Part shown: positions 63,201 to 64,000 of the stretch, in pieces
Position numbering within the stretch: the first letter of the stretch is position 1
How the letters are laid out: each line of letters starts with the position of its first letter
Assembly: GCA_037013685.1 (NCBI GenBank)
Contig: CM072895.1
Span: 11,630,463-11,694,462 of the forward strand
DNA from: Acridotheres tristis
Taxonomy: Eukaryota > Chordata > Aves > Passeriformes > Sturnidae
Reading direction: 5' to 3'
DNA: 64,000 nt
Notes under the pieces: model-generated
The model's database searches: none
What the model was told of the DNA's origin: nothing
What the model saw: the letters and a program-made list of their open reading frames with translations, nothing else
Translations under genes and position numbers: made by a program

Positions 63201-64000
63201 AAATATTCCCCTTATTTTGATAAAGCACAAGGAAGTGAGAAGTGACTAAGCACAAGCTGGCCCAGCTACAGGTCACTGTGATCCTGAACATGGAATCCCA
63301 ACTTGACCTAAGGAGAGGAGCAGAGCCACTTTTAAGCAGAACACAAACACAAATTGAATATTCCTGTCAGCTTTATTGGCTACATTTGGTTCTGAAGACA
63401 TTAATTTCTGAAGGTGTCATTGCCTGGAGACAATACTAGATAAGAAAGAGGAATTTTTCCACTGGAACAAGGATTATGGAGGGCCCAGTTAAATAACTAT
63501 GGAGATAAGTTAAAACATACACTTAAAATATAGATCAGCCTTGAGCCTCACAAGCCCAGCTATCACTCACAGCAAGCACTAAGCATAGATTGCTGTAGAT
63601 CACCCTACCCAAGTGGAAAGGCTCCTAATGCCTGCTGTAAAGTCTCCTTAAAAGAAGCAAACTATTGCATATTGGCCTTTCAACAGAATTCTCTTACATT
63701 TACAGAATAGGCCAATGCACTGCATCCAGATGCATGAATTACAGATCCAGGGCAGTAAAAAAATCCCACAGAAAATAAAACTAAATTCACCTATTCCTTA
63801 ACTATCAGCAAACTCTGCTAATGTGAAGAAACATGCTCATGAGTCAGACATTTCCACACAGCAAGAATTTCTGTGCTTTTTCTACAAATTACTGTACATG
63901 TGACAATATATTCCTAATAAAAATGACTGTAACAGGCTTGGCGGAATGCAGCACAATGGAAAACAGTGCAAGGACTAAAATCACTAAGTCCTCTCCTCTA

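Larger units (their letters stand above)
52046..64000 (-). other. PTPRF: PTPRF upstream intron or 5' region, segment 8
   Basis: These are about 12 kb up to the right edge. There is no CpG island or promoter-like block, so the transcription start is probably further right. The contents are a poly-A run near 52700, an A-rich tract at 53760-53838, a weak CR1 piece near 54180 and a GC- and CpG-enriched patch at 54727-55160 (see findings). A nine-base G run is at 57427-57435, and a short GT repeat is near 61760. Open frames of 130-147 codons (for example 55753-56196 plus and 58718-59113 minus) have no recognisable domain. Confidence 0.6.

Noticed and set aside
62775..63230. Overlapping minus-strand frames rich in phenylalanine and leucine
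   Set aside because: They arise from translating A-rich low-complexity runs on the opposite strand.
1..64000. CRISPR arrays, operons, prophage or other bacterial features
   Set aside because: The sequence is vertebrate intronic DNA with spliced exons and CR1/SINE repeats; no regularly spaced direct repeats were seen.

Overview
The window looks like AT-rich, CpG-poor vertebrate DNA, and it consists almost entirely of introns. Two lines of evidence point to a bird, probably a songbird. First, two exons match the first immunoglobulin domain of the receptor tyrosine phosphatase LAR (PTPRF). Second, the repeats are dominated by decayed CR1 LINE pieces, with one tRNA-Ile-derived SINE carrying a CR1-type tail, like TguSINE1 described from zebra finch. 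The family assignments rest on recognition of sequence, not on a database search.

The only coding sequence I can support is on the minus strand: exon 'Ig1a' at 6906-7051 (146 nt) and exon 'Ig1b' at 4131-4272 (142 nt). Together they encode the N-terminal Ig-like C2 domain of PTPRF. It holds both disulfide cysteines, the core tryptophan and the basic KKGKK glycosaminoglycan-binding patch. Transcription runs from high to low coordinates. Positions 1-4130 are therefore the intron leading to the Ig2 exons, which lie outside the window. Positions 4273-6905 are the intron between the two Ig1 exons, and 7052-64000 is upstream intronic sequence. I found no CpG island or promoter, so the transcription start probably lies beyond position 64000. 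The signal-peptide exon was not securely found. One weak candidate (33232-33341) is given as a finding.

The rest is a landscape of old repeats. CR1 pieces lie at 22595-22850, 23240-23740, 27185-27460, 29744-29880, 35440-35700, 46755-47281 (reverse-transcriptase region, catalytic aspartates lost) and 51400-52045, with a weaker one near 54180. The SINE is at 16146-16272, an (AT)28 microsatellite at 10991-11046 and a perfect 13-bp hairpin palindrome at 15604-15631. A possible LTR remnant sits at the very start. Open reading frames of up to 170 codons occur, but none has a recognisable domain or gene-like setting.

I saw no undescribed biological system here. The more useful second looks are the missing signal-peptide exon, the in-frame two-exon Ig1 cassette with an atypical acceptor, and a few GC- or motif-rich intronic patches that could be unannotated exons or enhancers.
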